Source of the DNA: Streptomyces kanamyceticus
GTDB lineage: Bacteria > Actinomycetota > Actinomycetes > Streptomycetales > Streptomycetaceae
Direction: 5' to 3'
Assembly: GCF_008704495.1 (NCBI RefSeq)
Contig: NZ_CP023699.1
Span: 558,001-622,000, forward strand
Length of the DNA stretch: 64,000 bases
The notes under the pieces were generated by a model that had not been told where the DNA came from, did not search any database, and saw nothing but the letters and a program-made list of their open reading frames with translations. Below are positions 47,518-55,563 of this stretch, piece after piece; the stretch's first letter is position 1; the number at the start of each line of letters is the position of its first letter. A program made the position numbers and the translations under genes.

Positions 47518-48285
47518 TTACCGGATGGCATGATCTGCCTCTTCCGTGGCTCCGCCCCGCGGCGCCGCGAGCCGTACGCCTCGCGCCACCGTCTCGGCCA
47601 CCCGCTCCTGGTGCTCGACGAGGTAGAAGTGCCCGCCCGGGAAGACCTCCACGGCCGTCGGCGCGGTGGTGTGACCGGCCCAGGCACGGGCCTGCTCCAC
47701 CGTCGTCTTCGGATCGCTGTCGCCGATGCACACCGTGATCGGCGTGTCCAGCGGCGGCGCGGGCTCCCACCGGTACGTCTCCGCCGCGTAGTAGTCCGCG
47801 CGCAGCGGCGGCAGGACCAGCGCACGCAGTTCGTCGTCCGCCAGTACGTCGGCGCTCGTGCCGCCGAGTCCGACCACCGCCGCCAGCAACTCGTCGTCCG
47901 ACGCCAGATGGACGGTGTCGGTGAGCGCACGCGACGGCGCACGCCCGCCCGACACGATCAGGTGCGCCACCGGGACCCGCCGCGCCAGCTCGAACGCGAG
48001 CGTCGCACCCATGCTGTGACCGAACAACACCAACGGCCGGTCGAGACCCGGCTCCAGCGCCTGCGCCACGAGCCCGGCAAGGGAACGCAGGTCCCGCAGC
48101 GGCTCCTCGTCCCGACGGTCCTGACGGCCGGGATACTGCACGGCATACACGTCCGCCACCGGGGCGAGCGCGCGGGCGAGCGGCAGATAGAAGGTCGCCG
48201 ACCCTCCGGAGTGGGGCAACAGCACCACCCGTACGGCAGCGTCAGGCGTCGGGAAGAACTGGCGTAACCAGAGATCCTCTTTCAT
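47518..48285 (-). CDS. fkbQ: FkbQ, type II (editing) thioesterase
   Basis: Type II thioesterases clear stalled or wrong acyl groups from carrier proteins of the PKS/NRPS line. The 255-residue product is an alpha/beta hydrolase with LLPHSGGSATFY near 23, the nucleophile elbow FGHSMGATLAFEL near 90 and the late His in GGHFYLVEHQ near 226, all standard for this family. The ATG at 48285 overlaps the stop of the small upstream ORF (ATGA). Codon 7 is a TTA (48265-48267), so its translation may depend on bldA like that of fkbN. It is transcribed towards fkbN. Confidence 0.92.
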   Translation of the reverse strand: MKEDLWLRQFFPTPDAAVRVVLLPHSGGSATFYLPLARALAPVADVYAVQYPGRQDRRDEEPLRDLRSLAGLVAQALEPGLDRPLVLFGHSMGATLAFELARRVPVAHLIVSGGRAPSRALTDTVHLASDDELLAAVVGLGGTSADVLADDELRALVLPPLRADYYAAETYRWEPAPPLDTPITVCIGDSDPKTTVEQARAWAGHTTAPTAVEVFPGGHFYLVEHQERVAETVARGVRLAAPRGGATEEADHAIR

Positions 48286-48653
48286 CTCGCACCCCCGGCG
48301 GGCACTTGAGGCATCGGACCGTGGGCACCGGACGTCGCGCGCCCCGACTGCTGGAAAACGATGTCGGGCTCCACGACGGCGTGACCGGTACGCCGTACGA
48401 AGCCGGTCCTGCCGTACCGGGCCAGGAACGCGAGCGTGGGAAATGGCTGGAAGCTCTCGCTCCACATGGTGCCGCCGTCGACCGAACTCACTTTCCGAAC
48501 GCCCGGCACCTCTCCGGGCACGGGCTCGGACGGCGGCACGTCGAGCACGTGCGCCACCCTCTCGGACCGCTTGTCCTGACTCCGCTTGCCTACGCACAAC
48601 TCCATCTCGTCGGCGAGCACCACGGCTCCCTGACAGCTCTCAAAATCGCGCAT
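48282..48653 (-). CDS. Unrecognised 123-residue protein translationally coupled to fkbQ
   Basis: I do not recognise this product. It is 123 residues, soluble, with no signal peptide, membrane helix or tandem repeat. The central part is rich in Val, Pro and Gly (VLDVPPSEPVPGEVPGVRKV) and is followed by an aromatic patch (MWSESFQPFPTLAFLARYG). It has two cysteines near the N-terminus. A clear GGAGG ribosome site (48659-48663) sits five bases before the ATG, and its TGA overlaps the fkbQ ATG. That makes it a credible real gene, the first of a three-gene unit with fkbQ and fkbN. An alternative TTG start at 48671 would add six residues. A role in the pathway is only an inference from position. Confidence 0.62.
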   Translation of the reverse strand: MRDFESCQGAVVLADEMELCVGKRSQDKRSERVAHVLDVPPSEPVPGEVPGVRKVSSVDGGTMWSESFQPFPTLAFLARYGRTGFVRRTGHAVVEPDIVFQQSGRATSGAHGPMPQVPAGGAR

Positions 48654-48875
48654 GCCGACCTCCACTCCCAAGATGGCAAATCGACCCTAACGATGCTGGT
48701 GACGGCCGTGACACCCCTGACCGAAACCACCACCCCCCAGCACGGCGGCTGGGGGCACTTGACAGCTCCCGCCGAGCACCACCCAGATGACGCTTCAATC
48801 AGATTCCGTCACCCTCCGCTCCTCACCGGCTGAACGGGACTGTCCCCCGCCTGTCGTTGATGAGGTCAGCCGGAA
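48654..48875. other. Intergenic region upstream of the fkbQ-fkbN unit
   Basis: About 220 bp between the small ORF and the end of the secreted lipase gene; both flanking genes are on minus. The first 20 bases hold the ribosome site of the small ORF. The rest probably contains the promoter of the fkbQ-fkbN unit and any lipase terminator. I see no credible gene and no clear operator. Confidence 0.5.
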
Positions 48876-49829
48876 TCAGAAGGCGGGCGCTCTCGGCACG
48901 CAGGGAGCCGGCGGGGCTGAGGGGTCCAGGGCTCGTTTGACGAGTCCGATCGCACGCGGGCTGTACGACATGCTCAGATGGGCGGAGAGGTCGACGGAGC
49001 AGCCCTCCTGCAAGGTGATGTTCCGCACCGTCGCTCCGGGGCCCGCCGTCATGAACGTGCTCTGCCAGGGGGTGGTGATCTCGTCGTACTTCGTGCCGAT
49101 CACGGTGTAGTCGACCCCGGGAACGGTGTCGCCGTCGGCGTTGAGCTCTTTGATGAAGTCGGACTTCACGTACTGCTGGACGCCCGCCTTCCCGAGGGGC
49201 TTCTCCCCGGATTTCAGTATGTGGAGCGCGTCGGCGAGTGTCGTGAAGCCGCTCATGGTGGTGCCGTGGTTGGTCGCGCCGAGTTGGACGATCTTCTTGA
49301 CCTTGTTCTTCGAGGGGTCGCTCGTGTTCGCGCCTCCGTCGGCCTTGAGGTACCAGCGGGCCAGGGTCCCGCCCTGGGAATGACCGACAAGGTCCACCTG
49401 GCCGGAGCCGCTGGCGGCGAGCACCTTGTCCACGAAGGCGGCCAGCTCCTTGGAGGACTCCTTGATGTCTCCGTAGCCCTTGACGGTGGGAGCGAGAGCC
49501 ACTCCGGCGTCGTCGGTGTCGCCGAAGTCGAGGGCGTAGACGCAGTAGCCCTGGGCCTTCAACTCGGGGGACATCCGGGCCCAGTTGTTGTAGCGGTTCT
49601 CGTAGGTGCCGTGTACCAGGACGACCGGCCGCGGGTGGGCGGCGCTGGGACGGCAGGTCCAGTCGTTGGCGCCGGGCGGGTCGATGTCGAGGCGAAGGAT
49701 GGAATGGACCATGGCAGGAAAGAAGTTGTCCTGCTCAGGGCCGGTCTCCGCGGCCGCGGACGTGGAAGTGACCAAGACCGTCGCTGCGGCGGCGGCACAG
49801 ACGGCGGTGACGTATCTGGGTATGTGCAA
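48876..49829 (-). CDS. Secreted alpha/beta-hydrolase lipase/esterase (class 2 lipase type)
   Basis: This looks like an extracellular triacylglycerol lipase of the Streptomyces EstA/lipase class 2 type. A TTG start at 49829 is preferred: a GGAG-type ribosome site lies just upstream (49835-49839) and the product then begins with a compact signal peptide (VCAAAAATVLVTSTSAAAET, cleavage after ASA-A-type Ala residues). The mature part has the oxyanion motif VLVHGTYENRYNNW, the nucleophile elbow LVGHSQGG near residue 150, an acidic residue in DGDTVPGVDY, and a late His in DLSAHLSMSY. Paired cysteines (TC near 57, YCVY, GCSV) suggest secreted disulphides. It is unrelated to the fkb pathway by sequence and probably marks the cluster edge. 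Confidence 0.85.
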   Translation of the reverse strand: MHIPRYVTAVCAAAAATVLVTSTSAAAETGPEQDNFFPAMVHSILRLDIDPPGANDWTCRPSAAHPRPVVLVHGTYENRYNNWARMSPELKAQGYCVYALDFGDTDDAGVALAPTVKGYGDIKESSKELAAFVDKVLAASGSGQVDLVGHSQGGTLARWYLKADGGANTSDPSKNKVKKIVQLGATNHGTTMSGFTTLADALHILKSGEKPLGKAGVQQYVKSDFIKELNADGDTVPGVDYTVIGTKYDEITTPWQSTFMTAGPGATVRNITLQEGCSVDLSAHLSMSYSPRAIGLVKRALDPSAPPAPCVPRAPAF

Positions 49830-50059
49830 GACGGCTCCTGAGAAGTGTGGAACTCGGGCCCACGCGCGATGTCGGCTCGTCGGCACTCAGCATGGCCGCG
49901 ACGCTATCGACCCGCCCGCGATCTCCACACCGTTTCTCCGAGATCAGTCCAGATCAGAGGCTAACCGGGGACGTCTGGCACATGGGGAAGCGCTTCATGC
50001 ATCACCGCACCACCCCGGCGGTCGCCTCCGCGGCGGACTGCGTCGACGTGAAGCAACCC
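49830..50059. other. Intergenic region upstream of the lipase
   Basis: About 230 bp with no supported gene. The first 60 bases include the lipase ribosome site and presumably its promoter. Confidence 0.4.
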
Positions 50060-50509
50060 TCAGGAGGGGGCATCTGCCCTCCAGCAAGCGCCGTAGAGTC
50101 CGGCCAACTCGGCGGTGGCGCAGGCCAACTCCGTACGGGCCTCGGAAACAGGTGGCGCGGTGAAGTACCCACCGGCGATATGGGTCACCATGTCCAGCCG
50201 CTCGCGGCTCAGCCGGACGGTGACCCTGATGCCGACGCTGCGGTCTTCCACCTCGCGGCGCAGATCGTGCCAGACCTGGGCCAGCTCCACGCCGGGGCGG
50301 CGGCGCGCCTCGGCCTCGATGACGCTGACCTGCGACAGCCGGTCGGTTCGCAGGAGCAGCGGGGTGCCCTTGTGATCGGCGACCAGCTACCAGGTACCGG
50401 CCTTGGCCACGAGGCCGTACGGGTCGACGGTGTAGGGGCGCGGCGCGGCATGCCAGCGGTCGGGTTCGACGAGGATGCGGCGGCTGGTCAGCTCGTCCGC
50501 CGGTCGCAT
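50060..50509 (-). pseudogene. WYL-domain regulator remnant, N-terminus missing and nonsense codon inside
   Basis: The reading matches the C-terminal WYL half of YafY-type repressors: RPADELTSRRILVEPDRWH, VDPYGLVAKAGTW, then a TAG at 50387-50389, then LVADHKGT, LLRTDRLSQVSV and a C-terminal tail. In intact relatives the position of the TAG is normally Tyr (GTWYLVA). The N-terminal DNA-binding domain is absent; upstream DNA instead belongs to a membrane-protein fragment on the other strand. Gene loss is therefore clear even if the nonsense codon were a read error. Confidence 0.72.
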
Positions 50510-50520
50510 CAGTTCGGCTC

Positions 50521-50682
50521 GTGGCCGTGATCGGGGTCGCGTGGGTGGCGGCGAGCGTCGCCTCCCTCGTCCTCGACTGGTGGGACCCCAACGCCGTCGG
50601 CACGGCGTGGACCGTCCTGCAGGCCGTCCCCGTCTCGGTGTTCACCATCCTGCAACTCGCCGCACTGCGCCGCAGAACCTGA
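50521..50682 (+). pseudogene. C-terminal fragment of a membrane protein
   Basis: Fifty-three residues in frame with a TGA at 50680, made of two hydrophobic stretches (VAVIGVAWVAASVASLVLDW and VLQAVPVSVFTILQLAAL) ending in RRRT. It resembles the C-terminus of a multi-pass membrane protein, possibly of the low-temperature-requirement (LtrA) kind, but the rest is absent because the WYL remnant abuts it. The family guess is weak. Confidence 0.4.
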
Positions 50683-50910
50683 CCACCGCTACGCGGCCCG
50701 CGCCGAGCGCGCCAGGTAGCGCCATCCCTTCTTGTCTTGGAGTTCCCCATGACCACGGACAGCCAGCCGGTAAACGCGCCGCGCAGGACGACCCGCAGAC
50801 GCGGATCACGTCAAGCCGGGGTCTGTACGACGTCGCCGTCGAGTTCTCCCGCTGGCGATCTCCCGGTTTGGGCTGTGCGTCCCCTTCAAGTTCGAGAACC
50901 TGTGGTTGAA
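50683..50910. other. Region without a supported gene
   Basis: Short readable stretches occur (for example TRITSSRGLYDVAVEFSRW on plus) but no frame stays open with a plausible start. It probably holds decayed coding DNA and the 3' flank of the DUF4331 gene. Confidence 0.4.
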
Positions 50911-51867
50911 CTAGTGCGGATTCCCCAGGTAGGGAAAGTCCGTGCGAAGGTCGGTGTGGGGCCGGAGCCCGTCGTGGGGCACGGCACCGTTGCTCAGCTG
51001 GGCGATCCCCATGTTGATGACATCGTCGGTGAGGTTGCGGCCGTTGGGGAATCCTTCGGCGCTGGCGTAGTCATACGTCAGGAGATCGGGGAGCAAGCTT
51101 TCCGCGAGAGCGTTGGCCCGGTCCTCGGGGTGGCCCGCGTGCTCGAAGACGTGCGCGAACTTGGCGAGGAAGCCTTCGCGATCGTGGGACGGTTCCTGCT
51201 GGTTCCAGACGCGTTTGTCATCGTCGTCCTGGTTGAAGTTGGCGTCGATCCCGGGCCGTCCGGCCCGATCGCCCTGGACCAGTCGGCCGTCGTGCGGAAC
51301 CAGCACCCTGGCCCAGACACCCACCCGTGGGTTCGGGCCGAGCGCCCTGTTCGGGACTTCCAGCACGATGCCGAACACGTTCTTGTCGGCGAAGAAGTCC
51401 TCGCCGGTCCACTGGAACTTGTTCTCCGCACCGACGGGGTCGGCGAAGAACGGGTCGCTGCGCAGCCCGGCGAAGAACCTGAATTCACCGGCCGCGGCGA
51501 TCCGCGGCTCGGAGCCGAAGGTCACCGGTGCGTCGAGAAGGACCGTGTCTCCCGCGTCGAGGTCGGCTGCGGCCTCCCGGCCGGTCGCCAGTTGCAGGCT
51601 TGCGGTCTGCTCGTGCCCCTGTACGGGTGAGAAGCGGATGCGGAACGCGATGTCGGTGACCGCGTCGGCGTCGGTGTCCACGCCGAGCTCGTAGACCGAC
51701 TCGTGGTCGACGGCGTCGTCGGTGATCGGCGAGGTCGGATTGACGTTGATCACCAGGATCGTTCTGCTCGCATCGTCCGGCTTCTGAAATACGTAGAGGT
51801 CGGTGATGTGGCTCCTGGGATCCAGGCTGGTGGGGCTGATGCCCAGACCGGAGACGTGGTGTGCCAT
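50911..51867 (-). CDS. DUF4331-family protein
   Basis: The 318-residue product begins MAHHVSGLGISPTSLDPR and carries the DUF4331 hallmarks: an early DLYVFQKPDD, VINVNPTSP, VYELGVDTDADAVTDIAFRI, DPFFAD, EDFFADKNVFGIVLEVPN, WARV and a C-terminal LLPDLLTYD. The function of the family is not established. There is no signal peptide on this member. The ATG has a GGGAG ribosome site upstream. It stands alone between decayed genes and a long intergenic region. Confidence 0.82.
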   Translation of the reverse strand: MAHHVSGLGISPTSLDPRSHITDLYVFQKPDDASRTILVINVNPTSPITDDAVDHESVYELGVDTDADAVTDIAFRIRFSPVQGHEQTASLQLATGREAAADLDAGDTVLLDAPVTFGSEPRIAAAGEFRFFAGLRSDPFFADPVGAENKFQWTGEDFFADKNVFGIVLEVPNRALGPNPRVGVWARVLVPHDGRLVQGDRAGRPGIDANFNQDDDDKRVWNQQEPSHDREGFLAKFAHVFEHAGHPEDRANALAESLLPDLLTYDYASAEGFPNGRNLTDDVINMGIAQLSNGAVPHDGLRPHTDLRTDFPYLGNPH

Positions 51868-52380
51868 TTCGCGACTCCCATCAGGTGGCTGTGCAGACCG
51901 AAGTGTGCTGCGGCGCGGTGGAGCCTTGATGCTTCGTCGCGGGAAGCGCAGCGCCTCGGCGTTGCCCTCCCACCCGGGACGATCACCCGATCACCCATTG
52001 GCGACCTACGCGAAGGTCGCCGCATCGCTCATGACTTGAGGAACTTAGAGAGCAACAATCTGCCTGTCGCCAGCGGCTGTACATCCGTCATCCGACGTAT
52101 TCGCGGCGGTCGCAACTGCCCCTCCCCTGGCCTGGCTTGGCCTGGCTTGGCTTGGCTTGGCTGTCGACAGCACAGGGTCCAACTCCTACGGGAACCGAGC
52201 GCGGGCCCGCCGGCCGACTTCGAATACCGCGCTCGTTGTACAACCGATCGGCTAACCCTTGGGGCGTACACGTTTGTCAACCCGGTGCGGGACGACGCTG
52301 GGCAACCCCCGGTCATAGCTTCACGACACACACCGCGTCCTCGCGGCTGTGCCGATGACCGGAAAGGTGAAGTGATCTCA
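51868..52380. other. Intergenic region with a CYTGG tandem repeat and a small palindrome
   Basis: 513 bp between divergent genes with no supported ORF. It holds seven 5-bp CYTGG units (52126-52160), a perfect 10-bp palindrome GTTGTACAAC (52235-52244) and the GGAAAGGTGA ribosome site of the following gene. Promoters for both flanking genes should be here. Confidence 0.55.
52126..52160. repeat. Seven tandem CYTGG pentamers
   Basis: Pentamers CCTGG and CTTGG alternate without gaps over 35 bp in non-coding DNA. This looks like a simple microsatellite. Confidence 0.85.
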
Positions 52381-52790
52381 TGACCCGTGCTTCGTTCACC
52401 CGCACCAGACTGCGCCGTACGGCGGTGGCGGCAGGCGCCTTCATCGCGCTGACGACAGCCGTCGGAGCCACCCAGGCATCCGCCCACTCCGCCGCCCAGA
52501 AGCAGAGCGGATCCCGGGTGACCGCCGCACCGTCCGACTGCCCCAAGTACTACTTCTGCGGCTACAAGGACGCCAACTTCAAGCGCCTGGCGTTCAAGTT
52601 CAAGGACTGCTACATGCAGGAGATCCCGGACGGCCTGAACAGCGGCGGCTCCTGGTACAACAACCAGTCCGCGGGCACCAAGGCCAAGATGTTCAACGAG
52701 CGCAAGCAGCTGATCTTCACCACCCCCGGAGCCCCCTCCAGTGACCCCTCCGGCAACTGGCATCCCGTCTGGTACGTCGACGCCTGCTGA
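52381..52790 (+). CDS. Small secreted protein of the peptidase-inhibitor I36 type
   Basis: The 136-residue product has a twin-Arg-containing signal peptide (RTRLRRTAVAAGAFIALTTA, probable cleavage after TQASA) and a compact mature part with four cysteines (DCPKYYFCGYKD, KDCYMQ and the final DAC). The pattern CPxxxxCxY...W is typical of secreted I36-type inhibitors of metalloproteases in Streptomyces. A GGAAAGGTGA ribosome site precedes the ATG. A strong terminator hairpin follows, so it is probably monocistronic. It could instead be a beta/gamma-crystallin-like small protein, which shares the same fold. Confidence 0.75.
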
Positions 52791-52808
52791 CCCTCACCAC
52801 CAGTGAGG

Positions 52809-52850
52809 TGCCGGGCTGCCCAGGACATCCTCTTGGGCAGCCCTCCGGCA
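52809..52850 (+). terminator. Strong hairpin after the I36-type gene
   Basis: A nearly perfect inverted repeat: the inner arms GGGCTGCCCA and TGGGCAGCCC are exact complements, and outer TGCCG/CGGCA extend the stem around an 11-base loop. It starts 19 bp after the stop codon. No T-tract follows, as usual in Streptomyces. Confidence 0.8.
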
Positions 52851-52869
52851 CCCGTCCCGCTTCTCGGCC

Positions 52870-53225
52870 CGCGGCGACGAAATCCAGTTGAACTCCTTGA
52901 TCCAGCCTTCCTTGAGGCGCCAGAAGTCGGCCTTCGGAATGGCGAGCTCGGCACCGGTCGGCCGTTCGACGCCGACGGGCGTTTCGAACGGTCCGGTGAA
53001 GCCCGCATCGCCAGCTCGACGTGGTGATCTCCCGCAGCGGTGTTCATCCCACTCGCGACCTCGGCGGGCAATGAACAGGTGCACAGCGCACGCCACTTGG
53101 CGGACAACGAGGCTGTCGTCGCGCTGATCGACGACGTCTCGTCGGAGCAACGGCAAATCGCCGACGCCCCACTGCTCACCGACCGGCACCAGCGCGAGGC
53201 GACGGCGGAGCGCGCCCGGACCCAC
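52870..53225 (-). pseudogene. Decayed NTF2/SnoaL-like protein
   Basis: One frame reads FTGPFETPVGVERPTGAELA followed by IPKADFWRLKEGWIKEFNW, the typical C-terminal half of SnoaL-like NTF2-fold proteins. Just upstream the sense shifts to another frame (EVASGMNTAAGDHHVELAMRA), so at least one frameshift is present. No full-length frame exists. It is the first of three broken genes in a row. Confidence 0.55.
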
Positions 53226-53470
53226 AGTGCCTCAGCGCAGCCCCGCCGTTGACAGGAATGACCTGCCCTGTGATGAACGCCGCGTCCTGCCCTGCCAAGA
53301 AGGTCACGGCCCCCGCGATGTCGGCCCCTTGGCCCAGGCACCGCAGCGAGAGCCTGCCTGGCGCGCTCGTCGTGCAGGGCGCGGAGCATGTCGGTGTCCA
53401 CGGTTCCGGGTGCTATGGCGTTGACGTCCGCACGGATCTCGGCGCCCGCGACGGACGCGCTGAGGTCGTG
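53180..53470 (-). pseudogene. C-terminal remnant of a short-chain dehydrogenase
   Basis: The reading RADVNAIAPGTVDTDM continues, after one frame change near 53345, as LGQGADIAGAVTFLAGQDAA and then FITGQVIPVNGG. That is the standard C-terminal part of SDR proteins (N-x-I-x-PG-x-V-x-T, then FLA and ITGQ-x-x-x-V-x-GG). The Rossmann nucleotide-binding half and the YxxxK site are absent. It is a truncated and frameshifted relic, its ends overlapping neighbouring remnants. Confidence 0.65.
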
Positions 53471-53519
53471 CGCCCGTACGGTGACCGCCTCGGTGATCTC
53501 GGTCAGTTCGGGGGTCATA

Positions 53520-54338
53520 CGGCCCCCATCCCGAGTACGGAGACGAGGCGGCCGGGGTCACGAGGGCGGTGCGGCCCACTCCTGCCGCGGCCCGGTGTAC
53601 CGGGGAGAGGTCGGAGCGGAACGCTGCCGCGGCCATGACCCGTTCGAAGAGGTGCCATCCGGCGAAGGCGACCGCGCGCACCGCCAGTCCGTCGTCGGGG
53701 GCCGACCGCACGGACCGGTATCCCTCGGCGAAGGCGACGAGCGTGGGCAGGACCTCGTCCAGTCGCCGTCTCGCCGACCACCGCGCCGACGTCCCGGGCC
53801 GCGTCGCCCTGCCGGAACTCCTCCCAGTCGGAGAGAAGCAACTTCCAGATACTGACTCATCGACAAGGCGGCGAGGATGCGGTGGTTCGGCATTGGCAAT
53901 GGCTCGCGAGGCAGCATTTCTGACGACACTCGCAATTTCTGAGGACACTCGCAGCGAATGCAGTTCACCGAGCGCCCGCCCAAGGCTTCGGGCGAGTTCC
54001 GGCCCGAATATGCCATCGGCGACCGCGTCAGCTGCCGTACGGCAATCTTTCAGCCAACGCGTGACGTGAATTCCGCGGGTCGCGTCGCTCGCCAGCGGAG
54101 TCGGCCATCGCAGGTGCCGCAAGGGCAGCTCCCCGCCCAGTCGTTCGAACCGCTCGGCTCGCCGCAGACCGGCCCTGGCCTGACCGGTGGCACGAATGCG
54201 CCTGGCGAAAACGTCGATCCCCGTGGTCGTCGTGCCCGCCACGTTCTGGTTCCGTCCGGAGAAGGTCACCACGGTGTCCGACAGGAACTCCCCGTATCCC
54301 GCCGCACGAATGAAGTCTGCTATCTCCGCATCCGGCAT
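53520..54338 (-). pseudogene. Aminoglycoside-phosphotransferase-like protein, two compensating frameshifts
   Basis: The N-terminal part reads as an APH/kinase-fold protein (MPDAEIADFIRAAGYGEFLS, an ARRI patch near 55, HVTRWLKDCRTAADAV, LGRALGELHSL). Near 53846 sense moves to another frame (KLLLSDWEEFRQGDAARDVG) and near 53779 it returns (LDEVLPTLVAFAEGY). The middle piece covers the normal DWE metal-binding region, so repairing both shifts would give a sensible protein. The C-terminus runs into the SDR relic. It is either a recent pseudogene or a victim of two read errors. Confidence 0.6.
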
Positions 54339-54377
54339 GCCTCGACTCTGCGGGTCGGCAAGGTCCTTGATCAAGCA

Positions 54378-54395
54378 TTTCGAAGATGTTCGAAA
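54378..54395. promoter_or_regulatory. Perfect 18-bp inverted repeat, candidate operator
   Basis: TTTCGAA and TTCGAAA form exact 7-bp complementary arms around GATG, midway between the divergent kinase-like gene and the winged-helix regulator. Position and symmetry suit a site for that regulator. Confidence 0.6.
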
Positions 54396-54481
54396 ATGTT
54401 TCGCCAGGGGTTACCAGCCGAGGCGTACCATGCGATGAACCATGCGCAACGGGGGCGTGTGGCGCGAAACGGGGGCAAGAA

Positions 54482-55474
54482 ATGAACAGTTATTCAAGGC
54501 TGCAGCTCGGCGGGCTTTCCGAGCTGCGCATCCAGGTCGTACCGCATCCCGGGGCGAGCCTGCTCTCGCTCGTCGCGGACGCGTTCGGACAACGGCGGCA
54601 CGCCGTACCGGGCCCGGCACGCAAGGCAGTTCGCACCGGTGCTCCGGCGCATGCCGAGATAACGCTTCGTCCGCTCTTCACACCCGAGCATCCGGCCATT
54701 CCCGACTGTCTGACGCCGACGGGGACCATGTCCCACGAAGGCGCGGCCCATCATCTGGAACAGTTGCGGGACCTGCCGCCCGACACGCTCCTGGCGGACC
54801 TCGAGGCGGACTTCGGCGGCGAAGTCCCCACGCAGTGGCGTCATGTGATCGCGCACCCGAAGCGATGGCTCCAGGGGTACGCCCAAGTCATGCAGCGCAC
54901 ATGGGAGACCATGCAGCCGGTATGGGCAGCGGCCGGCGACGCGCTGCGCCGAGAGGCGGAGCGGGTGGGCGCCTCCATGGTGTTCGGCCACCCCGAACTG
55001 GCGCTGTCCGCCCTCAGCGTGCGCTACCGCCTCGACGGCACCGTGCTGCAGCTGCCGGACACGCACCCCGAGGACTTCGACCTCCTCGGTCGTCGACTGG
55101 CCCTCGTGCCGGTCGCCTCCGGTAGTGAGGCGTCCCTGTTCGCCTTCGACGCGCCGGACATCGCGTGGGTGGGCTACCCGCTCCCCAACCTCGACGCACT
55201 CTGGTCCGGTCGGCTCCCGCAGGCCCGGGCGACGCGCCCGGACCCGGCACGACTCATTCTGGGCGACGCGAGGGCCGCCATCCTTCGCGCGACCAGTGCG
55301 GCCACCCACATGGGCAACCTGTCGTCGACCCTGGGCTACGCGCCCGGAACGATGTCCCATCACTGCGCGCGGCTGGAGGACGCGGGGCTCATCCGTCGGT
55401 GCCGGCGGGGGCAGCATGTGATGGTTCATCGTACGCAGTTGGGCAGCGAGCTCTTCGACTTGCTCACTCACTGA
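54482..55474 (+). CDS. ArsR-like winged-helix transcriptional regulator with DUF5937-type N-terminus
   Basis: The 330-residue product has a long N-terminal domain of the kind found fused to ArsR-type DNA-binding domains in Streptomyces, and a C-terminal winged helix (ARAAILRATSAATHMGNLSS, then LGYAPGTMSHHCARLEDAGL, then GQHVMVHRT). The ATG at 54482 begins the conserved part; an earlier start would add a poor 32-residue tail. It is divergent from the broken kinase-like gene and separated from it by a perfect inverted repeat. Its effector is unknown. Confidence 0.78.
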   Translation: MNSYSRLQLGGLSELRIQVVPHPGASLLSLVADAFGQRRHAVPGPARKAVRTGAPAHAEITLRPLFTPEHPAIPDCLTPTGTMSHEGAAHHLEQLRDLPPDTLLADLEADFGGEVPTQWRHVIAHPKRWLQGYAQVMQRTWETMQPVWAAAGDALRREAERVGASMVFGHPELALSALSVRYRLDGTVLQLPDTHPEDFDLLGRRLALVPVASGSEASLFAFDAPDIAWVGYPLPNLDALWSGRLPQARATRPDPARLILGDARAAILRATSAATHMGNLSSTLGYAPGTMSHHCARLEDAGLIRRCRRGQHVMVHRTQLGSELFDLLTH

Positions 55475-55563
55475 CTGAGCCTGGCCGCCCGGCCGGCTTG
55501 GACCGCGAGGCCCACAAGCGGCGCGACACCGTCGAACGGCGCATGAACAGGTCAGTCACCCGA

